Part shown: positions 23,016 to 36,362 of the stretch, in pieces
How positions within the stretch are numbered: position 1 is the stretch's first letter
How the letters are laid out: every line of letters starts with the position of its first letter
Origin: Akebia trifoliata
Lineage: Eukaryota; Streptophyta; Magnoliopsida; Ranunculales; Lardizabalaceae
Length of the DNA: 64,000 bases
Assembly (NCBI GenBank): GCA_017979445.1
Contig: CM030704.1
Coordinates: 9,593,658 to 9,657,657 of the forward strand
Direction of reading: 5' to 3'
The notes under the pieces: generated by a model
Databases searched by the model: none
The model's input: only the letters and a program-made list of their open reading frames with translations
Told to the model about the DNA's origin: nothing
Program-made: the position numbers and the translations under genes

Positions 23016-24060
23016 ATATGCTTGTTACATTTAATCATTTTCTCATTCTTCGTTACTTTTTTCATGACTTCATTGTTGCAAGAAGGGCTAAATGTTTGTG
23101 AATGGAATCTACAACTCCTTTCTCCATGGTAAAGTTCCTTAGCCACATTCTTTGTTGAGTTGCTTCATAACAACTGATAAACTTTGCACGCATAGTGGAA
23201 TCCTAAGGTGGACTTGAAACTAGAACGATATATAGTATAGTTTGAGTCAAAAAAATCGATGACCTCGAGCTTACTGAATCTCATGGAAACTAGTGTAAAG
23301 TATTTTATCATTTGTAAGTATTACACTATTTTCTTCACCCTTCCAATGTGCAGAAACGAATGGATCAAATCTCCCCAAGTAGGATTCTTTGTTGAGCATA
23401 ACAATCATGTAACTAATATTTGGCCAAATGACTTCAATTAGAAGAACCTTGTCTCTAATTCCTCGAGTCGGAGCTATGAGAAATGGGGAGACACATTCGG
23501 TCCCTTCTCCCAGTCAAAGTCATCTTATACCCAAAACGAATTACAATCTGGAGGTTTATTATCTTCGAGATGGATTCTCATCCAATTTTATATAGAATTC
23601 AAACAGTTGTTCCCGGTATTTTTTCATTGAGATTATCTCGATCCCTCGATAGATTTAAATCAAACAAACCCGTTTAGAGGAGGGCTTTTGTCCGATTCTT
23701 CATTTGTTTTATGATTGGAGTTTTCATTGGTTTGACCCCTTTCCTCACGGTGAATATTTCCTTAAATCTTATGTCCAAGCATCAAGCCTTCTCTTTCGAG
23801 GCTATCCCGTCAGCTAGAAATGCATTCCAACATGATCTTACCCCTAGAAATAACTCTCTATCTCCACAATTATCATTCTGTCCTCAATTTCATATTAGTT
23901 GAAATCTCGATCCTTGATTGGATTAAATTTTTTATTATTTTTATTTTTTATGTTCTAGTTCATTTTAAAAAAAAATTATGTGCCTATCTCAATGGTTGGT
24001 TATTAATGTGCTATATCGATCGATCATTGTTGTTCTATTTTGCACTATTGATTATTTAAT
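23016..24060. other. Unassigned AT-rich sequence between A and B
   Basis: No supported gene. The part after about 23800 shows patches resembling the leader of element C near 51230-51590, so some of it may be the upstream leader of B, whose own LTR and primer site are not visible. Confidence 0.4.
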
Positions 24061-25778
24061 ATGTCATGATCCTGATTGATATATATGTGCATGCCTTGAT
24101 TTTAATTTATTAACGTTATGGATTTTATATCAATATTTGTTTGATATCCATATTTTGATGATATGATCTGACCTATGGGCTCATTTATTCAAAAAATGCC
24201 CCGGGCACACCCCACCCTGTTTTGCACATCCCACTAGCACGTTTATCGCTTTGCACGTTTGCATGTCCCTAATAGCCAACGTGGCACTAGTGCGTGGCCT
24301 GGTCTCTTCAGAAATGCGACGTCATTCATGAAAATCACAACTCCAGTCATGTACCTTAGGGTATATTAAACTGGGGCATCAGTACCGTCTGATCAGGTAA
24401 CTCTGAAAGGTATATCGATGCACCCAGGCTGGAGCGACCTGAGTCTTTGACTTATTGTAAGCCGCACAGTCACATGTCTCGATTGCCAACGTAGTACTAG
24501 TACGTGGTTGGTCCCCTCGTGGGATGCTAAACCATTTATGAAAGTTACAACCCTAGACTCGTACCTATACAGTATATCAAAGGTAATCCAAGTTCACCAA
24601 TTGCACTTTTTGGTCAAAATCAGTGCCTAAGCAAGATCCTACCCCGCTGTACCCTACTATACGAGGGGGATATACTACATTTATTCTAAACGAGAGGTAA
24701 CCTTGCTCAGCATTGTGTGCCACCTCTCAACTGGGGATTAAACTAGTTATTTTTTACTTCAAAGAAGTGGGTTGGGGTCTTAGATTATCACCTATACGGT
24801 ATATCAAACCAAGTCACCCGGTATCGAGAGGTATATAAGTACACATGGGCAAGGGTGGCCAGATAAATTGTATTACACGTAGTAAACCTAGAGTCTAGAA
24901 ACCTCCCTATAGGTCATGACTCGAACTTATCGTGGGTGTTCCCGGGTTGTTTATTGGAAATGGACCTTACAAATGTTGAGATCAGGAAGTTATAGTTTTG
25001 TCCTTAACAGACCAAACTTTTAGCTCAAGGCTATGATATTGCTTGGTGCACCAACCCAATAAAGAATCCATTTTCATAATGACCCAGTCCATCTCGGTCC
25101 AACAATCATGATGGGTCGGACCATTCAAATCAAAATGGTATTCAAACTTTTTGCTGAATTCGGGGCTTCAATCCATTTAAAAAAATATGTTCTCCAAAAG
25201 AAAAATATTTTTCAGAGAAAAAATGATTTTTAGAAGAAAATATTTTTCAAAAGAAAAGAAAATGAAGGAAAAATGACTTACAAAAGATCTCTTTTTTCAA
25301 GGAAAAATGATTTACAAAAGATTTATTTTTGCATGGACCTTAAAAATTTTCTAAAATATTATTTTTCTAAAGAAAAAAGGATTTTTACAAAAGATTTATT
25401 TATTTTGCATGGACCTTGGAAAATTACTAAAATATATTTTTCTAAAAAGAAAATTATTGCAAAAAATAATCAAATTTGTGAAAATTTTTATAATAAAAAT
25501 ATTATTTTCCAATAATTTCAAGAGTGCAATGAAATTATTTTCCTTTTGAATAATCATTGAATGGATGAATTGTTTATATATATTGGTGCACAGAATTCAA
25601 TAAAATTTCAGGGTTCATTTAAAATGTTATCAAGGGGGTAACACTTTAATTGATTAAATTCACTTTCAATGAGGTTTAAGGGTTATCATTGTACCTAAGC
25701 TCAATTGTCCATTGCCTAGCTTGGGTTGTAAGTCCGGTCAGTTAGAACAAACGTCAATATCAAGTCAACAGTCAGAAA

Positions 25779-27072
25779 TGACTTCTGAATTTCTCAACAT
25801 CACCCAGTTGTTCCCTAAAGATCATAGTGTTTCAATCCTACCGGTTGTAAGCAATGTCTCAGTCATTAGTCATAATCAAGTTGTCTTGAGTTTTCATGAG
25901 TCATTTGGGTTAGCTCGAGTTCTTTTTTTCAGAAAGGTTATGTCTTCTCTAGGTTGAGTCTATCCATTTTATTTCTATGAATCGAGTTCGTTTGCCAAGT
26001 CTAGATCGACGTCTGTTGCCCTATTTGAATAACGGAAATTCTTGAATACCTTGAGCGCATTAACGGATTAACTAATAATCTGACTTCAAGGATAGATTTA
26101 TTTCCTGAACGAGAAAATAATGGTTGGGCTCAACCTTTAGGTCATTGACCTCAGAACAAACAATTCCCAAGAAACTCAAATAGAAGCCATCCTATCCCTA
26201 GAGAAACACGAGGGGATAATGAATTTACTTAGAAATTTTAAAAGACTTATTCACGTGATCCTATGAGGATACGTTTGGTGTAAGCTTGGGTGTTGTTCAA
26301 TATATGGAATAGATACTCGCTCGATGGAATGGAAATACCAATGACACCAAAGAAGATGTTACAAAACATGTCGATGTTTTCCTCTTTGTAAAACAAATAC
26401 CATAAGTCGATACAGGATACCTTTGGAATTAGTCACTGATGATGGGTCATACTTTAAAGTCAAGGATTACATTGTTTTCAAAGTTCAAGATCCAGCATCA
26501 CAAATCATCTCTCTACCGTCCTCAGACCAATGGAGCAGTTAAAACAACCAATAAGGAAAATGTGTCAATCAAACCAGGATTGCTTAGAGTAGTTACCGGT
26601 CGCACTATGGGTATATCGTACTTCAATACAGTCTTTCACTGGAACTACTTTCTACCGTCTAGTATATGATACACAAACAATCTTACCAGTTGAAAGGGAA
26701 ATCCCTTCACTCAAGTCCTTGATGGAAAGTCAATTGCTAAAAATAGATTGGGTTTGTTAACAGTATAAAGAATTAAATTTGATCGAAGAAAAATGACTAA
26801 GAGCTTTGTACCACGTGCAGGCTTATCAAAGAAGAGTCACCCGTGCATTTGACAAGAAGATCAAGGCCCGACACTTGCAAATCGGGGATTTAATACTTAA
26901 AGAAAATCGGGCACCTATCTTTGACCCTAGAGAGAAGTTCAAACCAAATTGGGGAGGTCCGTTCATCATCAAAGAAATATTACCGGGAAAAACTATTAAG
27001 CTTCAAGATCATGATGGAATCGAATTACCAAAACCAACCAACCTTGACCAGATCAAGCGATACTACATTTAA
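25779..27072 (+). pseudogene. gag start and integrase remnant of element B
   Basis: The ATG at about 25770-25780 corresponds to the gag start of C, but gag is lost after a few dozen codons. The stretch 26040-26290 matches the linker before RT (TTTTAAAAGACTTATTC, encoding a segment like FAWAYEDM). RT and both RNase H domains are absent. Integrase resumes near 26405 (RYRIPLELVTDDGSYFK) and runs through HHKSSLYRPQTNGAVKTTNKE to RVTRAFDKKIKARHLQIGDLIL, PNWGGPFIIKEILPGK and a stop at 27070-27072. The catalytic Glu is Lys (GAVK). Several stops and shifts lie between. It cannot make an active polymerase or integrase. Confidence 0.75.
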
Positions 27073-27489
27073 GGAGGCCATCTTCGGCCGAATCAATTTT
27101 CTGTTACCCAGTTCAAAAGTTCAATATCTCCTAACTTAGGAGAGGGATCATTTGAACTACATTTTGGTCTGATCCCAAAATTTTGAGGTATGTAGGCAAC
27201 CTGAGAAGTTACTTCAAGCCCGACTACATCAAAATAAAAACAATATTTCCCCACACAAAAAAAAAATCCAGAAAGAAAAAAAATTCATAAGAAAAAAAGA
27301 AATATTTTCATAATGGGGAAGAAAATTAAAAGTAATAAAAGAAATGCCACACAAGGGGTATTTGGGTTTTTGGGTCTTAAAATTCCTTTTTTTTATGCCC
27401 AGTCCTAAGCTTACCCATGAAAGTCCTCCTAAGTACCGTGTAAAAAAGTCAAGGAAGGTAGCAAATCATGATCAGGCAGTAACTCTAGA

Positions 27490-27860
27490 AGTTCAAAAGG
27501 GAAGAAAAAAAAAGCCTGCAAAGTTGAAAACCCGAAAGGACGACTTAGGAAAAAATTAAGGCAAGCTCGCAAGGTTGAAAATCCAAAAGGATGGTCTTGG
27601 CAACAATTAAAACAAAAAAAAAGAGCCTGTTAAGTTGAAAACCCAAAAGGACGACTTAGGCAAAAATTAAGGCAAGCTCGCAAGGTTGAAAATCCGAAAG
27701 GACAGTTTTGGTAACAAACAGAGCAAAGAAAAAAGAAAAAAACTTGCTAGATCGAAAACTTAAAAAGGCGATCTAGGCAAAAGCTAGAGCATGCTCGCTA
27801 GTTTGAAAATCTGGAAGGGCAATCTAAGTAAAATTTAGATCTACAAAGAAAAATAGAAGA
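27490..27860 (+). repeat. Post-pol direct repeats of element B (about 121 bp period)
   Basis: Units contain AAGTTGAAAACCCRAAAGGACGACTTAGG and a shifted half-copy with CTCGCAAGGTTGAAAATCC. Two good copies start at about 27511 and 27632, and a degenerate third near 27740. Confidence 0.7.
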
Positions 27861-28504
27861 AAATCTCCATAGAGTTGAAAAACTAAAGGGCGATTCGAGC
27901 CGAAACATCAGAAGTCTAAATAACCAAGTTTCAGTATCCAGCTTAAACCAAGCAAAGACTCAAAAGTCACGAGCATCGTCTACGATTGATCTGAAAATTT
28001 TCTACTTCTCCAAGTGAACCAAGAGGAAAAATAGTGGATTCTACAATGAATCTCGAAACGAAATATTTTGTTTTCTTGAGCCTGACTCAAAATCTTCACT
28101 ATAAAAAGTTGAAATTAAAAGTTGAATTTTTATTGCGCTTGTGGTAATCAAATATTTCAAACCTTCATATAAGGGGCACTTTCTTTTTTCTTTGATATGT
28201 AGTTTCCCCCTTATACTAAGGGTATTTTTTTTACGAGATGTGTTCAATACAATGTTTCCTGTCAAACTAGGCGCATTTTGTTTTCAAACTTGATCAATGA
28301 TAATCCTAGAAGATAATGGGAACCCCAAATTTAAGGTTACCCTCTTGATAGTAATTTTTTTTTATAAATCCTTGAGGTTTAAAAGAAGTTAAAATTCATA
28401 AAATTTTGAAATACTTCGAGGTTCAAACAGAAGCATTTCTGATCTCACATTTAGTTTTGCCCAGAGATTAACTCATTACCCTTTCACCTAGAATAGGAGA
28501 TAGG
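27861..28504. other. AT-rich tail of element B
   Basis: No gene or clear repeat seen. Confidence 0.4.
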
Positions 28505-28730
28505 GCATTCTTTCTTTTTCAGATTCAATCATTCTTTCCCAGATATATTTTTTCCCAGATTCAATCATCCTTTCCCAGATCTATTCATTCCCAAATTCAA
28601 TCATTCTTTTCCAAATTCATTTTCAATTATTCTTTCCCAGATCTATTCATTCCCAGATTCAATCATTTTTTTAAGATTCATTTTCAATCATTCTTTCCTA
28701 GATTCATTCATTCCTTCCCAGTTTTACTCA
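28505..28730. repeat. Short tandem repeat of TTCCCAGATTCAATCATTC type
   Basis: About six imperfect units of 35-40 bases made of TTCAATCATTC and CCCAGATYYATTCATTC phrases; directly precedes the next array. Confidence 0.75.
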
Positions 28731-28733
28731 GCC

Positions 28734-29290
28734 AGATGCCACCGAGGGTTTTATCGAAATTATACTCAGATGCCGTCGAGGGTTTTCTTGGAATTATGCT
28801 TAGATACTGCCGAGGGTTTTATCGGAATTATGCTCAGATGTCGCCGAGGGTTTCTCGAAATTATGCTTAGATGCCGCTGAAGGTTTTCTCGGAATTATGC
28901 TCAGATGTCACCGAGGGTTTTTTTAGAAATTATGCTCAAATACCGTCGAGGATTTCTCGAAATTATGTTCAGATGCCGACGAGGGTTTCTCAGAATTATG
29001 CTCAGATGCCGGCGAGGGTTTTCTCGGAATTATGCTCAAATGTCACTGAGGGTTTCATAGAATTATGCTCAGATGTCATCAAGGGTTTTCTCGAAATTAT
29101 GCTCAGATACCGCCGAGGGTTTTCTTGGAATGATGCTCAGATGTCGCCGAGGGTTTCTCGGAATTATGCTCAGATGCCGTCGAGGGTTTTCTCAGAATTA
29201 TGCTCAGTTTATACCCAGATTATGCTCGATTTTATGCTCAGTTTTATGCTCAGTTTTATGCTCAGATTTTACTTAATTTATGCTCAGATC
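28734..29290. repeat. Tandem array of 33-35 bp units with CCGAG/CTCGG dyads
   Basis: Fourteen units of the form AGATGCCGCCGAGGG TTTTCTCGGAATTATGCTC, then a shorter TTTTATGCTCAG tail to 29290. The best units hold a perfect stem CCGAG/CTCGG around GGTTTT. Long open frames through it are a by-product of repetition. A truncated LTR follows at 29301. Confidence 0.9.
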
Positions 29291-29300
29291 TAGCTTAGAC

Positions 29301-30256
29301 CACCGGAACATTGAAAACCGACTTAAAACGCAAAAGTTCTCTTCGGGGGCAAAACGATAATTTTCAATTTTAAAATTTTTAATTTCAAAATTAATAAATA
29401 AAATATTAATTAACGTAAAGTAAAATCTTAATAAAATTAATTTAAAAATCTAAACCAAGTCAATCTCATAAGACTTAAGTTAAAACCATAATTAAAACTC
29501 TAATCTAAAAAGACCAAGTTAATCTCATAAGACTTAAGTCAAAACCTTAATTAAAACCCTAATCTAAAAAGACTAAGTCAATCTCATAAGACTAAAATCA
29601 AAACCCTAATTAAAATACTAAAAGAAACCTAATCAAACACTAACTCTACCCAAAAAGCTTTATAAATAGAGAACCTCCACAAACTAATTTCGTAGGTTAA
29701 AGAAAATCCTAGAAAAAGTAGGTCAAAAAGCCTCTCTAACTTTTTCAAAACCTTGATTTTGAAGTCCTAACCCCTTACCTATCATCCAAATCCTAGTTTT
29801 TATTCAAAAACACCCACAAATCCATAAAAAAATTTAGAAAACACTCAGATCTAAAAAGGAGGCACTTCATCTTGGAGATTTGAAGTGGTTCCAATAACAA
29901 AAATAAAGTGAGGAATATCTTACGAAAAATCACTCTACCAGTTCTAAGGGAACGAATTATTACGATTGTATAAGTATATTTTTCTTTTATTTATTTTATT
30001 TATTTATTTTAGGTTTTTTAGCAATGTAATCTTCTTGGAAAATAGTAGAGACCGACTTTTGCCGGGCGGGGTTGGTGCCTAACACTTTCCAACCCCATAA
30101 TGTGATCCCTGGACATAGTTTCTTTTTGTAGCTTAGTTGTCTTTATCCATCTTGAGTCAATGCTCGGTTCTTAGACCGTAATAATTAGGTGGCGACTCCT
30201 AAATCTCGAAAATCAAAAGTAGATCCGCACACCCCACGGATCGAGAGCGCTTTCAC
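29301..30256 (+). mobile_element. 5'-truncated LTR of the C/F type
   Basis: It starts inside an LTR (ACCGACTTAAAACGCAAAAG), with TATAAATAG at 29661-29669, the hairpin at 30068-30096, GTGGCGACTCC near 30190 and the end GAGAGCGCTTTCA. The start of the LTR is replaced by the tandem array. No primer site follows. Confidence 0.8.
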
Positions 30257-31116
30257 TTTCACGTGAACGTACGTGAGGCTCAAATCTGAGATATCCCCCC
30301 ATGTGCGTCCATCGCATGCACACACCCACACTAATGGTTTTTCAGTTGGTTGGATCCAAACACAATAGGTTGCAATCCTATGGTACCTTGGGCCTTATGT
30401 TCACATGAGGCCCACTTTCTTTCTCATTCACATTCAAACAAGTGAGAGAGTGGGATTATTTATTAGGTGAACACTATTTTTGTAATCATTCAATGTGGGA
30501 CAAAAGTTTGGAGAGTTATTTATACAACTCTCATGAGAAAGCGAATCAAAGAATCTTTAACTTTGCAACTATCACAAATAAAAAAAATACTATTTTAGCT
30601 AAGGTTTTACCAAAAATGGAGATACCCTACACCACTCTCATTTAAGAGAAATAAAAGGTCTTGAGTTCAAATCTTGCCCCCAATAAAATCCAATAAATAG
30701 TAGAAAATATGAAATTATGAATCTTACAATAATCCCCCACAGATTCATAGTTAAAAGGAAAATGAAATTCTACTCATATAAGGTGAAATGCCAGATATCT
30801 AATATCAATGTTTTTGTAGTTAATCGATACTTACTATAGGTAGATAGAACTTATAGGGGCTTGGTGTAACTGGATTACTTAATCTTTTCCCTTTAAATAT
30901 AAGTTAACTATCATATCATACATATATTTCTTTTTAGGATTGATCGAGTTCTTATGGTTTGACATTTTTCAGTCATATGTTGAATCTTGGTCTTTTCATA
31001 AATGCTCAAGAATATTTGTCTATAATATTCATAGGAAGCAGTCCCACTCCCACATTCACATAGGTAAGTCCATCAAGTATGTTCTATGACTATTAAACAC
31101 CACCCAAATAGGTTAC
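30257..31116. other. Unclassified sequence between two LTR copies
   Basis: Contains AATGTGGGAC and AATAATCCCCCACAGATTC phrases that look transposon-derived, but I cannot assign them. No gene supported. Confidence 0.35.
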
Positions 31117-32682
31117 TGAAAGCACCCTCGATCCGCGGATGTGAATCCGATTTTGTTTTGGAGTAGCCACAATTTTATAGTCTAGGAAGCAAAGATGACT
31201 CTAAACAAATGAGAAACACAAAATTAGAAGAGATTGTGGGTACGGGGATCAAGTTATGGGATTGGAAGGTGTTAGGCACCAATCCTGTCTGACGAAAGTC
31301 AATTTCTACTCTTCTCATAGATTTACATTGCAAAAATAACCTAAATCTAGTATAAAGATAAAAAAAACCATTTTCATTTTTACTTGAGTGATTGTGATAA
31401 TCGATTCCCTTAGAAACTAACAATGAACGTTCCTTGTGTGAATCTTCTCTATTTATTTTTGTTTCTAGACCTATTCCAGATCTCTGAGATGAGACTTTCT
31501 TCTTCTAGATCTAAATCTTTTTAGGGCTTGGATGTTAGGTATTGACTTGGGACTCTAGATTTAGGATTTTGAAAAAGTTTTGGAGAGTTTTTTACCTTTA
31601 TTTTTTAGAGTTTCTCAAGACCTACGAGATTAGGTGATAGAGTTCCATTTTTAAAGAGTTTTATCGATAAGATTAAGGTTTGATTAGGTCTTTTAACGAT
31701 AAAGTCTATCTCTAACTAATCTCTTAAGTGATTTAGATAAGATTTCAATTAGTTTTATTTGAATTTTGATTATTTAACTTACGTAGAATAAATTTTTAAA
31801 ATTTTGGAGAATGCCCCCCTAGTGGAGGGTTTTATATTAAATTATTTTGAATTCTTTAAGACCTCGGTGGAGGGTTTTTTATTAAATATCAGGTGGCCCC
31901 CACTTGAATAAATGGGTTACTACTTTAAATTTGCCCCATGGGCCTAATTAATTGAATTTATCTGTTTGACGACTTTTATTTGATTTATTAAGATTTCACT
32001 TTACATTAGTTAATATTTTAATTATTAGCTTCATATTTTCAAATTTTAAAATTGGAAAATTATTGTTTTGCCCTCAAAGTAGACTTTTGAGTTGGGATCT
32101 CATTTTTAATTATGGATTTTTGGCAATAAATGATTGTGGACCCTATGAGGGGTATTTTTGTAATTTTGTGAAAATTGAAAAAATAGTTTATTTGGTTATA
32201 GTTTGTTGTTTTATGTGTATGAAAGGGTTTTCCTAAGTATAATGTAGCCTTTAAGAATGTTTTGGTGTTAGGGATATTTTGATAATTTGATCATCATTTT
32301 TTGATGATTTTTCTTGTTAAATTTCTTTTAGTCTTAAAATGATGATTCTATATTTTTGATCATATTTTCTTATCCAAGTGAGATTTCTAAAGTTTAAGAA
32401 TGTTTTGGTGTTAGGGATATTTTGATAATTTGATCATCATTTTTTGATGATTTTTCTTGTTAAATTTCTTTTAATTTTAAAATGATGATTCTATATTTTT
32501 TATCATATTTTCTTATCCAAGTGAGATTTCTAAAGTTTATTTGCTTGAAATATCTCATTTGAGCTTAATAGACACATCTAGTAACAAATAAAAAACTTTA
32601 GAATATTCATTCATCATTGAGAACCATCGCAATAGAGTGGACGAGTTGATTAATCTGACAAGTACAAAATAGAGTGTCTATA
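31117..32682 (-). mobile_element. LTR copy (probably solo) of the C/F type, minus strand
   Basis: It starts TGAAAGCACCCTCGATCC and ends GTGTCTATA (CA changed to TA). It has the hairpin at 31259-31285 and GGAGTAGCCAC where others have GGAGTCGCCAC. Flanks GTTAC and TATAT do not match, so there is no target duplication. The TATA box is no longer recognisable. A 143-bp tandem duplication lies inside it at 32251-32537. Confidence 0.8.
32251..32537. repeat. 143-bp tandem duplication inside the LTR
   Basis: Two nearly identical copies beginning TTAAGAATGTTTTGGTGTTAGG, second copy from about 32394. Confidence 0.9.
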
Positions 32683-34005
32683 TATATAAATTTTATTAAG
32701 AACTTTTGTTCCTCCTCATTGATTAAGGTTTAGAAAGTGATTTTTAGAGCCTTAATTTCATAGACGTTATGGATAAATTATTCACTAAATCGTCTAATTA
32801 GATATAATTCATTGTTAGCTCATAATTATTATTGATTTCAAATAAATTATGTATTTTTGACCTAATTATGGTTATTTAAGTGTAACAGGAGAAAGTCGCA
32901 AAGTCTCAAGATGAATTAGAAAAATTTAAAGATTCCACTACAACCCAAGATCCAAAACAAGACCTAAGACCAAAATTCAGGCCCATTGGGTCCACATGGA
33001 CTGCAACTTAGTGAGTACCTAGTGTGACACGATGGTGGCGATAGATCATTCCTCAAGATTTGCACAGAAGCTTGGTGGTTGTAGAAACTTCGTATTGAAT
33101 TAAGATTTTTAAGTTGTGTTGTTTACGAAAGAATTTCGAACCCTAAAAATCATAATCTGGTCTCTATAAATAGGATACCAAACCAAAGTCAAAAATCATC
33201 TCATCTCCTTTGAGATCATCTTCTTTAGTTTTTTTTCTATTTTTTTATTTTTTAGGTTTTTAAATTAGTTTCTATTGAAGCTTTGTAATGATAGATGATC
33301 CAACTAATGTTTACACTCAAGATCAATGAAAAAGACCTTTCATTTTTCTCATGTCTCTTTTTTATTTTATTTTCTTATTTGTTGTTTCTTGCGATGATCC
33401 TTGGTTAAACCCTCTATTAGAGAGGACAATGAAGCTAGAGTAATATTTTTCTTATAGTTAATTTGTCATTTACCTTATGCTTCATAGTTTTCATTGCGAA
33501 AATTCTTAAGTAAGGATTATTGGGTTGAGTATTTGATTTCCTAATTTTGATGATTTATTCTTAGATAAACTCAAGCTAAACCATGTTTCACCAAGAACAT
33601 CAAATACAAATCATTTAGTTTCATTTTATCGATTTATTCACAAATATTGAGATTTCATTTTGGATTTAATTGCTCAATCTTTCAATCTATTGACATTAGT
33701 TTTATTGAGAAGATTTGACAAGTAAAGGATAAATTAATCTAAGAAGAAGATTTTCTCAGGTGGATCTGACCGATCTAAGATTTACATTGCATTTTTATTT
33801 CTTATTTTGCTTTTAGTTAATTAGTGATACTCTTTCCTAAAACTATTTTAATTTGGTTACCTTCAATCTTAGTTGGTTTTGAGTTAAAAAAATTATCGGA
33901 TTAACGTTGTCTCTGTGGATCGATCTTTACTTGCCAAGGTTTATTTTGTTCACTATTTTTATTGATAATCTACATCGAACAAATTGACACCTTTACTGGG
34001 GACAA
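32683..34005 (+). mobile_element. Athila-like LTR end with degenerate primer site
   Basis: TATAAATAG at 33165-33173. A TCTCTGTGGATCGATC phrase near 33910 is common near the end of Athila-type LTRs. At about 33985, TTGACACCTTTACTGGGGA resembles a decayed tRNA-Asp complement (TGGCGCCGTTGCCGGGGA). The left limit is uncertain and no coding part remains. Confidence 0.55.
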
Positions 34006-34170
34006 CGATCTGATTTAATTTCTTTTTAACAAAAACTTGACAAGGATTTGTTACACAGATCCGAGTTTGATTTGTTGAAAAACACATATATGAACTGTAG
34101 ATACGAGGGTTTTAAAACTTTGGGAAGGTTTGATCTCATTTACACAGGTTTATGTGAAATTATATTTTTT

Positions 34171-36349
34171 TGACTTGTAGTGACTCACATATTTAAGAGT
34201 TGAATGAAATGGTCTACTTAGAGATGTATGGTAAGGAGGCTCGATTGAAGGATAAAGGTGTTAAGGCACCTTGTCCCACCCATCCTAAGATAGATACCAA
34301 TATATAACCATAGGTATGATTTTGAAACATTAACTCGTATTTGAAAAAAATAAGAAACAATGTAGAAAATTAAGGAAAACTAATTATAGTTTTGTTTTGA
34401 AAAATGGACAAATCGATATGATGAGCAAACCCTTATTAGAAGTAAGTGTTTGTTGGAATTTTTTGTTAGCCTAAGATCTTGGTGAGAATCCATGAGGATT
34501 TTACCTTATTTTGATCCAAAGGCTATTTTAAAATATCTAGTCTAATCTTAGGAAAAGAGCAAAATGAGACAATTAACAAACTAAAATGGAAATGTAGCTT
34601 GCTGAAATTTTTTATGAGCTTAGGATTTTAGTGAGAATCCATGCAGATTTCACCTTTTTGAGATCTAAAGGCTCTTTTAGAGGTTATATGCCCACTTCGG
34701 AGCATTTTGTTATTGGTTTAGCCTTTAAGAAGTGTCCATGAGTTGGACACCACCATGAAAAGGCTAAGGACCTTATGGATGCAATGTGTCCATTTTAGAC
34801 TATTTTTGTTTGCTCTAAAGATTGAATATAGGTCCATATGGCCTACACCATTGCTTATAGCCATTTTTGTAAGTAAGTGTGTGCAAAGTGTATGCATGCA
34901 ATGAATTTAAAAAGAGAAGATTACCTCCCAAGAGGTATTATTCTCTAATTCTTAAGTCATTGAAATAAGTAAACAAGAAAAATCATTATTCTAGAAAATT
35001 TGAAATGCATGTAAAGTAAATAAAGGAAAACATCTAAACTATGAATTTGAATTACATGAATATAAGCAAGAAAGAAAAAAAAACCTAAACTAATGCTCTC
35101 AAAGAGCTTATTGAGGACTTATAAAAGGAGAGTGCCTTTAGGAGGTCTTATTTTCTTCCTCCAAGCCTCACAAAATAACTTGAGATCTACATTATTGTAA
35201 GTAAATAAAACATGAATGTAAATTTACTTAAATGAAAAGAATGGGTAGATAGGAAGGGGGATAAAAGGTTCAATCCCACCTTGATTTTTATTTCTTCTTC
35301 TCTCTTTCTTATGCGTCTTCTTTTTCTTTCTCTTTGGTTTGAACTTCTTAGAGGTTTTCAAGAGGTTTGGAAAGAATAGAGAGGCTTAAAGAGATTTGAG
35401 ATATTTTGGGCAGAATTTGGGATCACTCTGAGCTTCTTCTTCTTAAAGAGAAATTTGGACAAAATTTTGGATTCCTCCCCCCTCTTCTCTTTGCCTTGAA
35501 TATGGGTCATATTTATAAGAGTTTGGGAGACCCTTGGGGATAAACTTGCCCTAATCCTTGGAGTTCTCAATATTTGTAACAAAACCTCTATGCAAAAGGT
35601 CATTTCCAGCTTCTAACATTAGCCTTGATGGTCTTTATCCTCTAGTTGAGTCTTACCAATCTTGATCATCAATAGGTATGATGGTAAACATCCCAAAAGT
35701 TCTAAAGATTTCTTAATAAAGGTTAAAAAGATCATAAGACCTTGACCTTAAGTCAATTGAAAAAGAAACAACCCAAATAACATGTAATTAGATGGAAGGA
35801 TTTTGACTTCTTTGGTATTTTCTCTTGAGAGAATCTCTAACAAATTAGAGATAAGTTGGTCATTAGGAACAAGTTCTAAAAAGTTCTCTTGTGTGAAAAA
35901 ATTAGTGAAAAGCTTTGGAATTTGGACATTTTACATTGAATGCCATGGAAGTCCTTTAAATGGTGAAGAATTTAGAATGAGGATTTACCTCTAATGAGTC
36001 TCAACAAACCAAGCTTAGTGGGGTAATTGACCTCAAGTGGGACCAACTTGACCAAAGGTTCTTGTTAGAGGACTTGCTAAATTACTCTAAAGAAAGGCAA
36101 AAAGTTAAGGCAAATAAAGTAAGAATAAAAATGTAAAATGGCAAGGTTTTCTTAAGAAATAAGTAATTAACATGAGACTTAAAGGATAACTAACCTTTAA
36201 CAAATTCGAATGTACACAGACTTCTAACAGAACTAGCCTTAGGTGACCAATGGCTAGTGCAACCATTCAAAAATTGACTTGAGTTGAATCCCTTCTCGAA
36301 AGGTTTTTGGTGCTCTCGGGCTCAGTTTAGACAAAAATGGGTGTCTACA
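34171..36349 (-). mobile_element. 3' LTR of element E
   Basis: The minus-strand start TGTAGACACCC at 36349 abuts a polypurine tract. The other end is set only roughly (TG at 34171 or 34176). The hairpin is at 34250-34276 (GGATAA/TTGTCC). No gene is supported inside; reading frames here are short. Confidence 0.65.
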
Positions 36350-36362
36350 ACTGCCCCTTTTT
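36350..36362 (-). promoter_or_regulatory. Polypurine tract of element E
   Basis: The minus strand reads AAAAAGGGGCAGT directly before TGTAGACACCC. Confidence 0.75.

Larger units (their letters stand above)
24061..28500 (+). mobile_element. Element B: internally deleted Tat-family copy, internal region only
   Basis: The leader 24061-25778 aligns with C (51540-52945) and with G in reverse (57561-59110). Shared landmarks are GCCCCGGGCACACCCCACC, two CCAACGTRGYACTAGTRCG blocks and GGTGTTCCCGGGTTG. Next come a short gag start, a pol remnant ending at 27072, and a post-pol region. No flanking LTR can be assigned with confidence. Confidence 0.7.

Noticed and set aside
28871..29293. 140-codon open frame on the plus strand
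   Set aside because: It is the translation of a 33-35 bp array whose units lack stops; no start context or homology.
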